From contig SVQW01000001.1 in NCBI GenBank assembly GCA_015065085.1, forward strand, positions 354,258-418,257: a stretch of 64,000 bases of DNA, given 5' to 3'. Positions within the stretch are counted from its first letter, which is position 1; the number at the start of each line of letters is the position of its first letter. Source of the DNA: Oscillospiraceae bacterium (GTDB taxonomy: Bacteria > Bacillota > Clostridia > Oscillospirales > SIG627). This document shows positions 16,171 through 24,439 of the stretch, in pieces. A model generated the notes under the pieces. The model saw nothing but the letters and a program-made list of their open reading frames with translations, did not search any database and was not told the origin of the DNA. A program made the position numbers and the translations under genes.

Positions 16171-17704
16171 AATACCTGCCACAATATTTCCTAAAATCAA
16201 AGATGATAAAGCAAAGCTTAATGTCGCAGCATATTGCAGAGTAAGTACAGAAAAAGAAGAACAAGAAAATAGTCTTGAAATTCAAACAACACATTACAAA
16301 AATGAAATTGAAGGAAATCCAAATTGGACTTTGGTAGATGTATTTGTTGATTTTGGTGTGAGTGGTTTAAATGATACAAAGAGAACAGAATTTATGCGAA
16401 TGATTGAAATGTGTGAAAAAGGCAAAATTGATTTGATTCTTACAAAATCAATTTCGAGATTTGCACGGAATCAACTAGATTGTTTGAGTTACATAAGAAA
16501 ATTAAAACTTAAGAATATTGGAATCAGATTTGATAAAGAGGGAATAAACACTCTTGATCCATCAAGTGAAATTTTTCTATCCTGGTTCAGTGCTTTTGCT
16601 CAGGCAGAAAGTGAATCACTTAGCATGAATATTACAAGAGGAAAGAGAATGGGATACAAGGAAGGTAAATTCCCATTTCCATTTTCGTTGTATGCTTATA
16701 AAAGAGGAGAGAATGGACAACCTGAAATCATTCCGGAAGAAGCTACAATAGTTCGTAAAATATTTTATTTGTACCTTGAGGGGAATTCAATAAATGATAT
16801 AATAGAATGGCTTGAAGAAAATGAGATAGAATCTCCAAAGGGTAATAAGAGGTGGAGTTCCAATTCGGTAAGTGGAATTCTCAAAAATGAAAAGTATAAA
16901 GGTGATGCACTATTACAGAAAACATATACAGTTGATTACTTAACTAAAACTGTTGCAAGGAATAGAGGTGAAGTTGCTCAGTATTATGTTGAGAACAGTC
17001 ATGAGCGAATTGTATCCAGAGAAATGTTTGATATGGTTCAGGATGAAATAAAACGAAGAAGAAACTATTCAGGATGTAAGTCAATTTCATTTTCCTCTAA
17101 TTATGCTTTAACCGGAATTGTATTTTGTGGAGAATGCGGTGCGAGATATAGAAGAGTGACTTGGAGCAAAAGAGGGAAGAAGACCATTGTTTGGAGATGT
17201 ATAGAGAGACTTGAAAATGGAACACAAAATTGCAAGAATTCTCCGTCAATTCCCGAAGATAAATTGAAACAAGCGATTCTGTCAGGTTTATCTCAAATAG
17301 TACCGGATGTTGCTAATGCAACTGAAATGATTATGAGCGAAATTGGAACTGTAGTAAATAAGAATGATGATCAGAATGAATATACTATTAAATCAAAAAT
17401 CAAGAAACTTGAAAAGGAAATTCAAGTATTAAATCAAATCGTGAATGAAGCAGAAGATAATCAAGTTTATCTGGATAAAATTAAAGTGCATGAAAATGAG
17501 CTTATGGAATTGAACTTAAAGTTTAAAGAATCTTCGAAAGGTGAAATGAATGACATTGAAGCTTTTATAAATGAGAATGAAATGAACATGCTTGAATATT
17601 TTGATGCAGTAGTAAGGAATACAGTTGAATCAGTTATGGTGATTTCACCAAATAGAATTAAAATCAAATATGTAGGTGAAATTGAAATAACAAAATCAAT
17701 TTAA
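16154..17704 (+). CDS. Large serine recombinase (site-specific integrase)
   Basis: 516 residues. The N-terminal resolvase domain has AAYCRVSTEKEEQENS with Ser31 as the expected nucleophile, and SISRFARN plus the AQAESESLS helix typical of the family. Residues about 180-290 are the Recombinase domain; next comes a zinc ribbon with FCGECGARY and a later cysteine pair (WRC, NCKN), then a coiled coil (KIKKLEKEIQVLNQIVNE) and a short C-terminal tail. All active-site arginines I can check are present, so it looks functional. GGAGG lies nine bases before the ATG, with a GTG three bases earlier as an alternative. It should integrate and excise the surrounding island. Confidence 0.92.
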   Translation: MKKVIEIPATIFPKIKDDKAKLNVAAYCRVSTEKEEQENSLEIQTTHYKNEIEGNPNWTLVDVFVDFGVSGLNDTKRTEFMRMIEMCEKGKIDLILTKSISRFARNQLDCLSYIRKLKLKNIGIRFDKEGINTLDPSSEIFLSWFSAFAQAESESLSMNITRGKRMGYKEGKFPFPFSLYAYKRGENGQPEIIPEEATIVRKIFYLYLEGNSINDIIEWLEENEIESPKGNKRWSSNSVSGILKNEKYKGDALLQKTYTVDYLTKTVARNRGEVAQYYVENSHERIVSREMFDMVQDEIKRRRNYSGCKSISFSSNYALTGIVFCGECGARYRRVTWSKRGKKTIVWRCIERLENGTQNCKNSPSIPEDKLKQAILSGLSQIVPDVANATEMIMSEIGTVVNKNDDQNEYTIKSKIKKLEKEIQVLNQIVNEAEDNQVYLDKIKVHENELMELNLKFKESSKGEMNDIEAFINENEMNMLEYFDAVVRNTVESVMVISPNRIKIKYVGEIEITKSI

Positions 17705-17758
17705 ACACTATGTTGCAGGATGCTAAAATATATACTTTATATTTCTCCCTATTGCCAA

Positions 17759-17787
17759 TTGCAATATTTGGCGAATTATGGTATAAT
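17759..17787 (+). promoter_or_regulatory. Promoter of the island cargo operon
   Basis: TTGCAA (17759-17764), 17 bp, TATAAT (17782-17787), 30 bp before the first cargo gene; the cargo is thus transcribed independently of the recombinase. Confidence 0.7.
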
Positions 17788-17816
17788 ATTTAAAAAGTTG
17801 AAAAGCGGGTTTGAGG

Positions 17817-18824
17817 ATGAATAGTATCACAACAATGTTTAAAGACACTTTATTAAAAGTTTTGCAAGATAATATTGAAAGTGCTGGAACAGAAGAAGAA
17901 CAGAAAAAGATATTGGACAAATTTGATAAATTAAATATAGAGGAACTCTTTAAAGATTTTCTTAATGATATATCCGGAGAAACTTTCGTAAACATAAAAA
18001 ATGCCATGTATGAAGATGTGATGTATTTCAGAACGTCAGAGCAGGAATTTTTGGCAAGGCAAGAACAAAAGTGGTGTAGTGCTTTTGTTGCTTCTGAAGC
18101 AATGTATATTATGACTCTCAATGCAGCTGAAGATTATTCAGAATATGTTTCTAATTTGGACAAAAATGAAGTAGAGGAAAAGATATGGACACACACTGTC
18201 TTATGTCATATTCACGGCAGAACTTTGCAGGAATTCCTTGAAATTATTACACTTATGAAAAACGGATTTGCTGATTGTGCATATGCAAGATGGAGATCAA
18301 TGTACGAGTTAACTATAATTGCATCTTTTATTTTAGAACAAGGAGAGAAAGTAGCCAAGGCTTTTTATGAATCGGCGGATAGTGAAGATAGATATGATTG
18401 GGCAAAAACAAGCGAAGTGTTCAAAAACTATAAAAAACATATAACTTTTAATGATATTCAAAGAAAATGTGATTTGAATTCTGAAGTTTGGCAACAGCAA
18501 TATAACTTAGCAAATAAAGTTGTACATGCTTCTGCACAAGGAACATTTAAAAGATTAGGAAATATGGGAGTTCAAGATGTTATACCTGTAGGAAGAAGCG
18601 ATTATGGTATAACGACAGCGGCAGAACACTCAGCAATATCGCTATCTCAAATGTCTGCAATGTATTTTTCTGTATTTCCTGATGCTGATATTCTTCTTAG
18701 AATGAAAAATATAAGTGATTGGGTGAACGTGGTTAGAGAGGAATATTTTAAGACTCATGATGAAGTTTTTCCTGATGACGAACCATTATGGGATGAAAGT
18801 ATTTTAACTGATGTTGAAAAATAA
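17817..18824 (+). CDS. DUF5677-like helical protein (island cargo)
   Basis: 335 residues, nearly all helical by composition, no membrane segment. The stretch HGRTLQEFLEIITLMKNGF and the following CAYARWRSMYEL fit the DUF5677 family, where an Arg-rich helix pair repeats the R-x-x-E-x-x-L-x-x-x-G-x-x-x-x-A pattern; a later NKVVHASAQGT segment carries a conserved-looking His. The family has no settled activity; the helical fold and conserved R and H residues recall HEPN-like proteins, but I cannot identify a diagnostic RxxxxH motif with certainty. The ATG at 17817 is chosen; a TTG at 17811 is possible. It is the first gene of the cargo transcript and is followed after 35 bp by the TIR-like gene. 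Confidence 0.6.
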   Translation: MNSITTMFKDTLLKVLQDNIESAGTEEEQKKILDKFDKLNIEELFKDFLNDISGETFVNIKNAMYEDVMYFRTSEQEFLARQEQKWCSAFVASEAMYIMTLNAAEDYSEYVSNLDKNEVEEKIWTHTVLCHIHGRTLQEFLEIITLMKNGFADCAYARWRSMYELTIIASFILEQGEKVAKAFYESADSEDRYDWAKTSEVFKNYKKHITFNDIQRKCDLNSEVWQQQYNLANKVVHASAQGTFKRLGNMGVQDVIPVGRSDYGITTAAEHSAISLSQMSAMYFSVFPDADILLRMKNISDWVNVVREEYFKTHDEVFPDDEPLWDESILTDVEK

Positions 18825-18859
18825 TAAAGTGTTTTTGAAATTTGATTAAGGAGAAATTT

Positions 18860-20374
18860 ATGGATTCAACCCAAATGAAAATTTTTTATTCTTGGCAATC
18901 TGATTTGCCGAATTCCAACAATAGAAATTTAATTCAAGGAAGCATAGACAAAACAGTAAAGAAATTTAGTAACATAATTAAAATTGAGGCCGATAGAGAC
19001 ACAAAAAGTAAATTAGGCTCCCCGGACATTACAAAAACTATTTTTGAAAAAATAGATGAAAGCGATTTGTTTATAGCGGATATCACAATGATAAATAAAT
19101 CTAAATATAAATTCTTGAGAGATAAAAAAAGAGCAACTCCAAACCCAAATGTACTTATTGAATTAGGATATGCAGCGAAAACTTTGGGATGGGAAAGAAT
19201 AATATGTGTGTATAATACTGATTATTCACCTTTGGATTCGCTTCCGTTTGATTTGAGACAGCATAGAATAACTAGTTATTCTATAAAAAAGGATGGAAAA
19301 TCTAAATCAAAAGATATCATAGTTGAGATTTTATCAGAAACAATAAATAAATTAGCAGAGTGCGGAAACTTGATTAGAGCTAAGAATGGCAAATCGCATC
19401 ATAAAATTGTTGGATATAATTTTAATGAAAATAAAATCGAGGATAAAGTTTATTTGTATCATCCGGTGGATTTTTGCAATATAAAATCAGAATTAATTGA
19501 TGCAAGCAAAGAATTGGTTAAAAATATTAGTAAAATTAGATTTGATTATACACAAAAAGATGTAGACATAGAAGAGAAACTAGAAAAGTCTGTATCGTTG
19601 CCTCAACTTTTTGGTAAATACAACTTGGTTAAAATTGATGATAAAACAAAAGCAGAAACATCCGAACAGGTAAAGACGCTGTTGGGAATAGATTTGGACG
19701 ATGAGTTCTTTTTTATGGGAAAATTGAAAAGAAAATATGATGTTCTAAATAGATGTGATTATTCTGGAGAAGAATTGGAAATTCATAAACATGAATTGTA
19801 TATGGAATTAGAAAGCACACTTTTAAAAATCGAAGTTTTTGATGAGTATATAAAAACTTTTGACAATATGTCTTTTGTACCATTGGCAATAACCAATGAT
19901 TCATCAGAAGTTGATAAGGATATAAATATCGAGATTGTGGTTGAGGGAGAAAAATTTGAGCTTATAACCCCAACTCAAAAAATTATTTCGGAAAATTTGA
20001 TAGGTAGCGAAGGTGCTATTTGCGAATATGGTTTTATACCGGAATTGTTTGGACTTCCGGAAGATTTTAGTGTTAAATATGATAGTGACGAGATTGAGGT
20101 TGCGGTTCCAGCTATAGACACACGTCCTAAAATTGGACTTTGGGGAGATTTAAGCGAGTATGATGAAGAAGATTATGAAAATGAATTAAAAGCTTTTGTG
20201 GCTACTCCAAACAGTAGAAATTCTTATATTTTTAAAATTAGTTCGTTGCAGCCACAAGAAACAAAGTGGCTTGGTGGTGTTCTTCTGTTAACCACCGAAA
20301 ATACGGATATAAAAATTAGTTATTCAATTAGGTCAAATCATTCGGATGGATCTTTGGTAGGAAAAATGAATTGA
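18860..20374 (+). CDS. TIR-like nucleotide-binding protein with unknown C-terminal domain (island cargo)
   Basis: 504 residues from the ATG behind AAGGAG. Residues 6-165 form a TIR-like Rossmann domain: KIFYSWQSDLP at the first strand, GSPDI, SDLFIADIT at the next strand, then PNPNVLIELGYA, where Glu101 occupies the position of the catalytic glutamate of NAD-cleaving TIR and related deoxyribosyltransferase folds, and LPFDLRQHR. Residues 190-504 are acidic, beta-rich and unrecognised; they could sense a signal or bind a partner. TIR-like effectors often abort phage infection by destroying NAD+ or making cyclic nucleotides, and the location in a recombinase island next to DUF5677 fits a defence role. 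Activity and specificity are inference. Confidence 0.7.
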   Translation: MDSTQMKIFYSWQSDLPNSNNRNLIQGSIDKTVKKFSNIIKIEADRDTKSKLGSPDITKTIFEKIDESDLFIADITMINKSKYKFLRDKKRATPNPNVLIELGYAAKTLGWERIICVYNTDYSPLDSLPFDLRQHRITSYSIKKDGKSKSKDIIVEILSETINKLAECGNLIRAKNGKSHHKIVGYNFNENKIEDKVYLYHPVDFCNIKSELIDASKELVKNISKIRFDYTQKDVDIEEKLEKSVSLPQLFGKYNLVKIDDKTKAETSEQVKTLLGIDLDDEFFFMGKLKRKYDVLNRCDYSGEELEIHKHELYMELESTLLKIEVFDEYIKTFDNMSFVPLAITNDSSEVDKDINIEIVVEGEKFELITPTQKIISENLIGSEGAICEYGFIPELFGLPEDFSVKYDSDEIEVAVPAIDTRPKIGLWGDLSEYDEEDYENELKAFVATPNSRNSYIFKISSLQPQETKWLGGVLLLTTENTDIKISYSIRSNHSDGSLVGKMN

Positions 20375-20423
20375 AATTGATAACTTGAGTGTACTTATTC
20401 TATAAGGAAAGAGAGAGGTTAAC

Positions 20424-21155
20424 ATGACTGATATATTACTATTTATAGCATTCGCAATAAGTATTGTTTATTGTTGTGATATACCTGCTGTTTGCAATAT
20501 GAATTTTTTAGTACATGATAACACCTTGATTTATAACATATGCCTTAGCATAATAGGTGCTTACATTATTTATATAATTCAAACATTACCTTCCTTTATT
20601 AAAAGAAAAGTAAAATATAATAAATATATTCATCTAAAGTTAGCAGAAGTAGAAACATATATGAATGATACGATTTATATTTTAGCGAGAGAACGATGTA
20701 GTGATGATTATGAAAAAACAAAGAGAAAAATTGAAAACAATATTCACAAGATAGATATTTTCACTGATGGTTCATTTGTTGTAAGAAATAAAAAAGAAAT
20801 TGTTATTATAGATGCTTTGCTGGAGAATGAACAAAAGATACATAACGAGATTTTAGAACTGATATCATTAAATGTTTTAGGGAAGCAAACGATTGATATC
20901 TTGCTTGAAATAGAACAACTTCAATTAAGAACCTTTGTGGAGCAATATGCGATAAATAAACCAGGAGTATATGTCACAAGAAAGCAAAATGAATTTGGAC
21001 AACCACAAGGTGTGTTAATATATAATGATGATGTGATAAATAGAGAATTAATAAATATAATGGGGAAGTACATTGAAGTATATAAATGCATTGTCAATTA
21101 TCGAAACTCTTTGACAAGTGGATTAAGAGGGATAATTAACGAATTAAGATTGTAA
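20424..21155 (+). CDS. Two-helix membrane protein, unknown (island cargo)
   Basis: 243 residues with two hydrophobic segments at about residues 3-25 and 36-55 and then a long soluble, highly charged helical region with heptad-like Leu/Ile spacing (LLENEQKIHNEILELISLN). The ribosome site AAAGAGAGAGG precedes the ATG. I recognise no family. It follows the TIR-like gene by 49 bp on the same strand and shares its A+T-rich codon use, so it is probably part of the same cargo transcript. A membrane partner or effector for the TIR-like protein is conceivable but unsupported by any motif. Confidence 0.6.
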   Translation: MTDILLFIAFAISIVYCCDIPAVCNMNFLVHDNTLIYNICLSIIGAYIIYIIQTLPSFIKRKVKYNKYIHLKLAEVETYMNDTIYILARERCSDDYEKTKRKIENNIHKIDIFTDGSFVVRNKKEIVIIDALLENEQKIHNEILELISLNVLGKQTIDILLEIEQLQLRTFVEQYAINKPGVYVTRKQNEFGQPQGVLIYNDDVINRELINIMGKYIEVYKCIVNYRNSLTSGLRGIINELRL

Positions 21156-21180
21156 AAGGCTAATTAGAGTATCTCATGCT

Positions 21181-21217
21181 AAAAACATTGGCATCTAATT
21201 TGTATATTAATTCTGTA
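21181..21217 (+). repeat. Left copy of a direct repeat around the last cargo gene
   Basis: The 18-bp core AAAAACATTGGCATCTAA recurs at 22374 with one mismatch, and similarity fades over a further 19 bp (12 matches). Confidence 0.5.
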
Positions 21218-21289
21218 AAAATTAATAAGGATTAATTCTAATTATCTAAGCCACTATGTGAAAAAAATTGAAAGTAAAGGATGGGCACA

Positions 21290-22354
21290 ATGGATAAAGA
21301 TATTTCTATTAATAAAATTATTAAAGAAATGGAATCGATGCCATTTAGTGAAATTATGGATTTAATATTGAATTCTTTGTGTATCTCCTGCGAGGATGAT
21401 ATAGATAAAAATCTTGATTTGGATGAACGTGGATTTATAGAACAAGGTTTGATAGATGAATCAACAAAAATATTGTTGTATTTAGCGTGTAAATGTGCAA
21501 CTAAAAAAGCAATAGAGGCACATGCGAACAAAAAACACTTTTTCTTTCATAAGTCTCTATATTTTGATGAAAATACTGATTATATCAACACTTATGCAAC
21601 ACTTTTTCCTGGAAGATTCGTCTTATATACACCAGATATATATCTTAATGGTAAATTGTCAATTGAAAAATCTAAAAAAACATTGGGAATAAATATTGCT
21701 TCAGGAACTAGTTTGATAAGATATTATATTAGACATAAAGAGTTATTAAAAAATGAGGATTTTTTTATATTTCCTCAATCTGTCTTTGATATGTCTAAAT
21801 CCTCTAAATATGTTAGTGTTCCTAATCTTGCTAAGCAAAAAAACAAATGTTTTCTTGATATGATAGGAAATAAGTTAGAGATAATACCAAAGACAAACCA
21901 TCTTAATTTAATACTGGAGCTTCCCTGGCTAAAAAATGCTCGTATAGAAGACTTTATTGAGTTGCGTGAAAAATACAAAACAGAATATGAACTTTTTTTG
22001 ATACAAACAGATAAATTGATGTTGGCATCAAAAGATGGTAAGGGGATAGAGGTTCTTTTGGCAAAGGAATATAATGAGGCTGCACTGGAAATACGTAATA
22101 CAATGGTAAAACAGAAAGCTTTATTAAAAAATAAAGGATTAGATGTGGCATTAGGTGCGGTATGTACAATTGTTCCGGTTGCTTTAGAACAGGTAGGATT
22201 TGATTATTTTGATCCTAAAGTTTTAAGTTCGGTAGTAGGTGGAACGACCATTTATAATGGAATAAAACAGTTTTTCGAAATTAGTAATATGACGAAAGAG
22301 AATCCGTATTGGATATTATATCAATGGGAACAAAAGTCAAATAGATTACTATAA
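21290..22354 (+). CDS. Unknown protein (island cargo)
   Basis: 354 residues from the ATG with AAAGG ten bases upstream; an ATG nine bases earlier directly abuts that ribosome site and is less likely. The N-terminal 90 residues are acidic and helical, the middle has an FHKSLYFDENTDYINTYATL segment, and residues 285-335 are a less charged stretch (ALGAVCTIVPVALEQVGFDY) that may touch a membrane. No family is recognised. It is separated from the previous cargo gene by 134 bp and is bracketed by an imperfect direct repeat, so it may be a separately acquired cassette within the island. Confidence 0.55.
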   Translation: MDKDISINKIIKEMESMPFSEIMDLILNSLCISCEDDIDKNLDLDERGFIEQGLIDESTKILLYLACKCATKKAIEAHANKKHFFFHKSLYFDENTDYINTYATLFPGRFVLYTPDIYLNGKLSIEKSKKTLGINIASGTSLIRYYIRHKELLKNEDFFIFPQSVFDMSKSSKYVSVPNLAKQKNKCFLDMIGNKLEIIPKTNHLNLILELPWLKNARIEDFIELREKYKTEYELFLIQTDKLMLASKDGKGIEVLLAKEYNEAALEIRNTMVKQKALLKNKGLDVALGAVCTIVPVALEQVGFDYFDPKVLSSVVGGTTIYNGIKQFFEISNMTKENPYWILYQWEQKSNRLL

Positions 22355-22373
22355 GCTATTAATTGCATTGATA

Positions 22374-22410
22374 AAAAACAGTGGCATCTAAATCGTTCAC
22401 TGATTCTATA
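22374..22410 (+). repeat. Right copy of the direct repeat
   Basis: AAAAACAGTGGCATCTAA, 17 of 18 identical with the copy at 21181, 20 bp after the stop codon of the last cargo gene. Confidence 0.5.
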
Positions 22411-22412
22411 AT

Positions 22413-22461
22413 GAGTTCAAGTGAAACTTGAACTCAGCAATGTAAATTCCTTACGGAATTT
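22413..22461. repeat. Pair of small perfect hairpins at the island right end
   Basis: GAGTTCAAGT / ACTTGAACTC (22413-22435) and AAATTCC / GGAATTT (22444-22461), followed by a GCGATAT-rich tail. No T-run, so not classical terminators. Related TTGAACTC and TTGCGAT pieces recur near 23345-23395, which suggests a dispersed hairpin repeat. Confidence 0.5.
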
Positions 22462-22562
22462 GCGATATATACTGCGTATGCGATATGTGTCTGTAGAACA
22501 GGAATATGAATTTATATCATATTACAATGAATATAATTAAAACAAAAAGGGAGACGAGTTGT

Positions 22563-23237
22563 ATGAATGTTAAGGATTGTATGTATAGCGAAAATGAGTT
22601 TGGTATGAATTATAAGGTTTTCTATCCTGACGCATACGAAGAGTTACCATTAATTGTATATCTTCATGGTGCCGGTGAGCGAGGTGAAAATATATCTCAT
22701 TTATACCGCCATGGAATACCTAAATTAATTGCTGAAGGTAAAGAATTTAATGCAATTATATTATGTCCTCAGTGTCCTAAGCAGTATGTGTGGGATAATG
22801 TTGTAGAGAAAACAAAAAGAATTATTGACCTTGTGTCAGATGAATATGAAATCAAAAAAGACCGCATATGCATAACAGGTTCCAGCATGGGTGGCTTTGG
22901 AACTTGGATGATGGCAAAAACATATCCTTCATTTTTTGCAGGAGCTGCACCTGTTGCAGGCGGTGGAATGGTTTGGAGAACACAAAAACTGAAAACAACA
23001 CCTGTTCTTGCAGTGCATGGAGTTGACGATGATGTAGTACCTATTTTTTATTCTCAGATCATGGTAGACGGTGTTAATTGTAGAGGCGGATGCGCAGAAC
23101 TTATAAGTTTGGATGGATATGGACACAATGACGGCATTGATTTTGCATACAGAAATACCAAAGTAATTGATTGGTTGATAGAAAGAAGAAGAGAAAATTT
23201 TGAATATGTCCCTGAGGTTTGTGAGGATATTTTTTAA
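22563..23237 (+). CDS. Alpha/beta-hydrolase, esterase/dienelactone-hydrolase type
   Basis: 224 residues from the ATG behind GGGAG. The fold's marks are in order: YLHGAGERG for the oxyanion region, TGSSMGG with nucleophile Ser108, HGVDDDVVP with the acid at 155-157 and GYGHND with His188. This is the layout of PHB-depolymerase-like and phospholipase/carboxylesterase proteins, and the HGAGERG form is frequent in feruloyl- and acetyl-esterase relatives acting on plant-derived esters. There is no signal peptide, so it is cytoplasmic. It lies just outside the island and has chromosomal-type neighbours. Confidence 0.8.
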   Translation: MNVKDCMYSENEFGMNYKVFYPDAYEELPLIVYLHGAGERGENISHLYRHGIPKLIAEGKEFNAIILCPQCPKQYVWDNVVEKTKRIIDLVSDEYEIKKDRICITGSSMGGFGTWMMAKTYPSFFAGAAPVAGGGMVWRTQKLKTTPVLAVHGVDDDVVPIFYSQIMVDGVNCRGGCAELISLDGYGHNDGIDFAYRNTKVIDWLIERRRENFEYVPEVCEDIF

Positions 23238-23278
23238 TACGAGTCATCTAATAAAACTAAGGAGAAAATATTTGCAAA

Positions 23279-23377
23279 ATGAATGTAATATTTAATGAAG
23301 AGTTTTTTACAATGCGTGATAATGTTCGCTTGTATACATTGATTGCGATGAGGCTTCGTATATCAAATTGCCGTTGA
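23279..23377 (+). pseudogene. Possible remnant of a CocE/NonD-type hydrolase gene
   Basis: A 32-codon frame begins like CocE/NonD (S15-type) hydrolases, where an F-x-x-M-R-D-x-V-x-L-Y-T start is usual (here FFTMRDNVRLYT), and then breaks off into a repeat-like sequence and a stop. An AAGGAG lies upstream but 14 bases away. No further homologous frame follows before the exonuclease gene. Confidence 0.35.
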
Positions 23378-23470
23378 AATAATTTGAACTCAATTAACAG
23401 GCATCCAAGGTTATGTCATTTTTATAAAATGTAGTCTAATGTAATTGTAAAAATAATCCAGTGGTGTAAA

Positions 23471-24397
23471 ATGCAGTATATTGTTTTGGATATGGAATGG
23501 AATCAGGCTCAGACTCCTGATAAAGTCATAAAAAAACCGATTCATCTTGTGGGGGAAATAGTGCAGATTGGTGCGGTCAAGCTTAATGCTGATTTTGAAA
23601 TGACCGATTCCTTTGTTATTATCATCAACCCGGTCTACTACCGCAGAATGAATTACAGGATAGCAAAATTAACCGGCATAAGTAATTCTGATTTGCGGTC
23701 GGGTTATTCGTTTGAAAAGGCGATAGAAGAATTTAAAAAGTGGTGCGGAAGCGAATACTCGATTGTCACTTGGGGCAGAGATGATATACCGATGCTTCGC
23801 GATAATTTGCGGCTTCACAATCTTTCGGAAGATTGGATTCCAAAGTGCTACGATGCTCAGCCGATTTTCGACAATCAGATCACTAAAGAAAACAGACAAT
23901 ACTCTCTTACATACGCCGTTGAGAGGGTAGGCGAGTTACCCAGAAAAGAGCACGATGCACTCAATGATGCCATGAATACGGCGATTGTATGTTCGTATCT
24001 TGATATGCATAAAGCTATCGCGGAACACGAAATAATGAAAAGTATTCCAAAAGCCAAGACAGAGATCAATGCTTCAAATATACTTGAAAAAAGTTTCACT
24101 TCCAGAAAGAATGCTTTTTGTGCCCCTGAATGTTGCGTACTTAAGTGCGAAAACTGTGGCAATTCCATAAAGTGCGTCGATTGGGCACTTCAAAGTGGTA
24201 ATAAATACATAGCCATGGCGGAATGCTCATGCGGAAACGGTTACTTTGTCCGTTTGAATTTCAGAAGAAACGAAGATTCCTCTCTGCGTGTCGGTAAAAT
24301 GATTTACAAGCTCGATGATAATTATCGTGAATATTACAGTAAAGTGCATGCGAAGAATAAATACAGTAAACAACGCAAATTCCGAAAGCGCGGATAA
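23471..24397 (+). CDS. DEDD-type 3'-5' exonuclease with zinc-ribbon-like tail
   Basis: 308 residues. Exo I is LDMEWN with Asp7 and Glu9; the second motif lies around TWGRDDIPML and the third is KEHDALNDAMNTA, with the His and Asp of the DEDDh subtype. Residues 1-180 therefore form an RNase T/DnaQ-like exonuclease. The C-terminal 100 residues contain two cysteine pairs (LKCENCGN and AECSCGNG), a likely zinc knuckle, and a strongly basic end that can bind nucleic acid. Such sporulation-inhibitor KapD-like and related nucleases are widespread in Firmicutes; the substrate here is unknown. Single gene, convergent with the AraC gene behind it. Confidence 0.8.
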   Translation: MQYIVLDMEWNQAQTPDKVIKKPIHLVGEIVQIGAVKLNADFEMTDSFVIIINPVYYRRMNYRIAKLTGISNSDLRSGYSFEKAIEEFKKWCGSEYSIVTWGRDDIPMLRDNLRLHNLSEDWIPKCYDAQPIFDNQITKENRQYSLTYAVERVGELPRKEHDALNDAMNTAIVCSYLDMHKAIAEHEIMKSIPKAKTEINASNILEKSFTSRKNAFCAPECCVLKCENCGNSIKCVDWALQSGNKYIAMAECSCGNGYFVRLNFRRNEDSSLRVGKMIYKLDDNYREYYSKVHAKNKYSKQRKFRKRG

Positions 24398-24408
24398 CTG
24401 AATTTAAA

Positions 24409-24438
24409 AAGCCGCCTGTATCTCAAGCGGCTTAATTA
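24409..24438. terminator. Weak hairpin between convergent genes
   Basis: AAGCCGC / GCGGCTT, 7-bp stem with an 11-base loop, followed by TTAATTAAT; plausible but weak bidirectional terminator. Confidence 0.5.
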
Positions 24439-24439
24439 A

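Larger units (their letters stand above)
14793..22461. mobile_element. Serine-recombinase island with cargo genes (ends approximate)
   Basis: From about 14.79 to 22.46 kb base composition becomes clearly more A+T-rich, and codons switch to A/T-ending forms (AGA for Arg, AAA, ATA). It holds a large serine recombinase with accessory Recombinase-domain and KilA-N genes on the left and four co-directional cargo genes on the right. No conjugation or phage structural genes are present, so it would be a small integrative element. I could not find a convincing short att repeat at the two ends; the boundaries are set by composition and by the neighbouring chromosomal-type genes. Confidence 0.6.

Noticed and set aside
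22413..22461. Hairpin cluster considered as a CRISPR array start
   Set aside because: Only two different hairpins, no regular repeat-spacer spacing and no cas gene in the window.
14793..22461. Short direct repeats sought as attL/attR of the serine recombinase
   Set aside because: Several 5-8 bp matches exist between the ends, but none is longer than expected by chance in such A+T-rich DNA.
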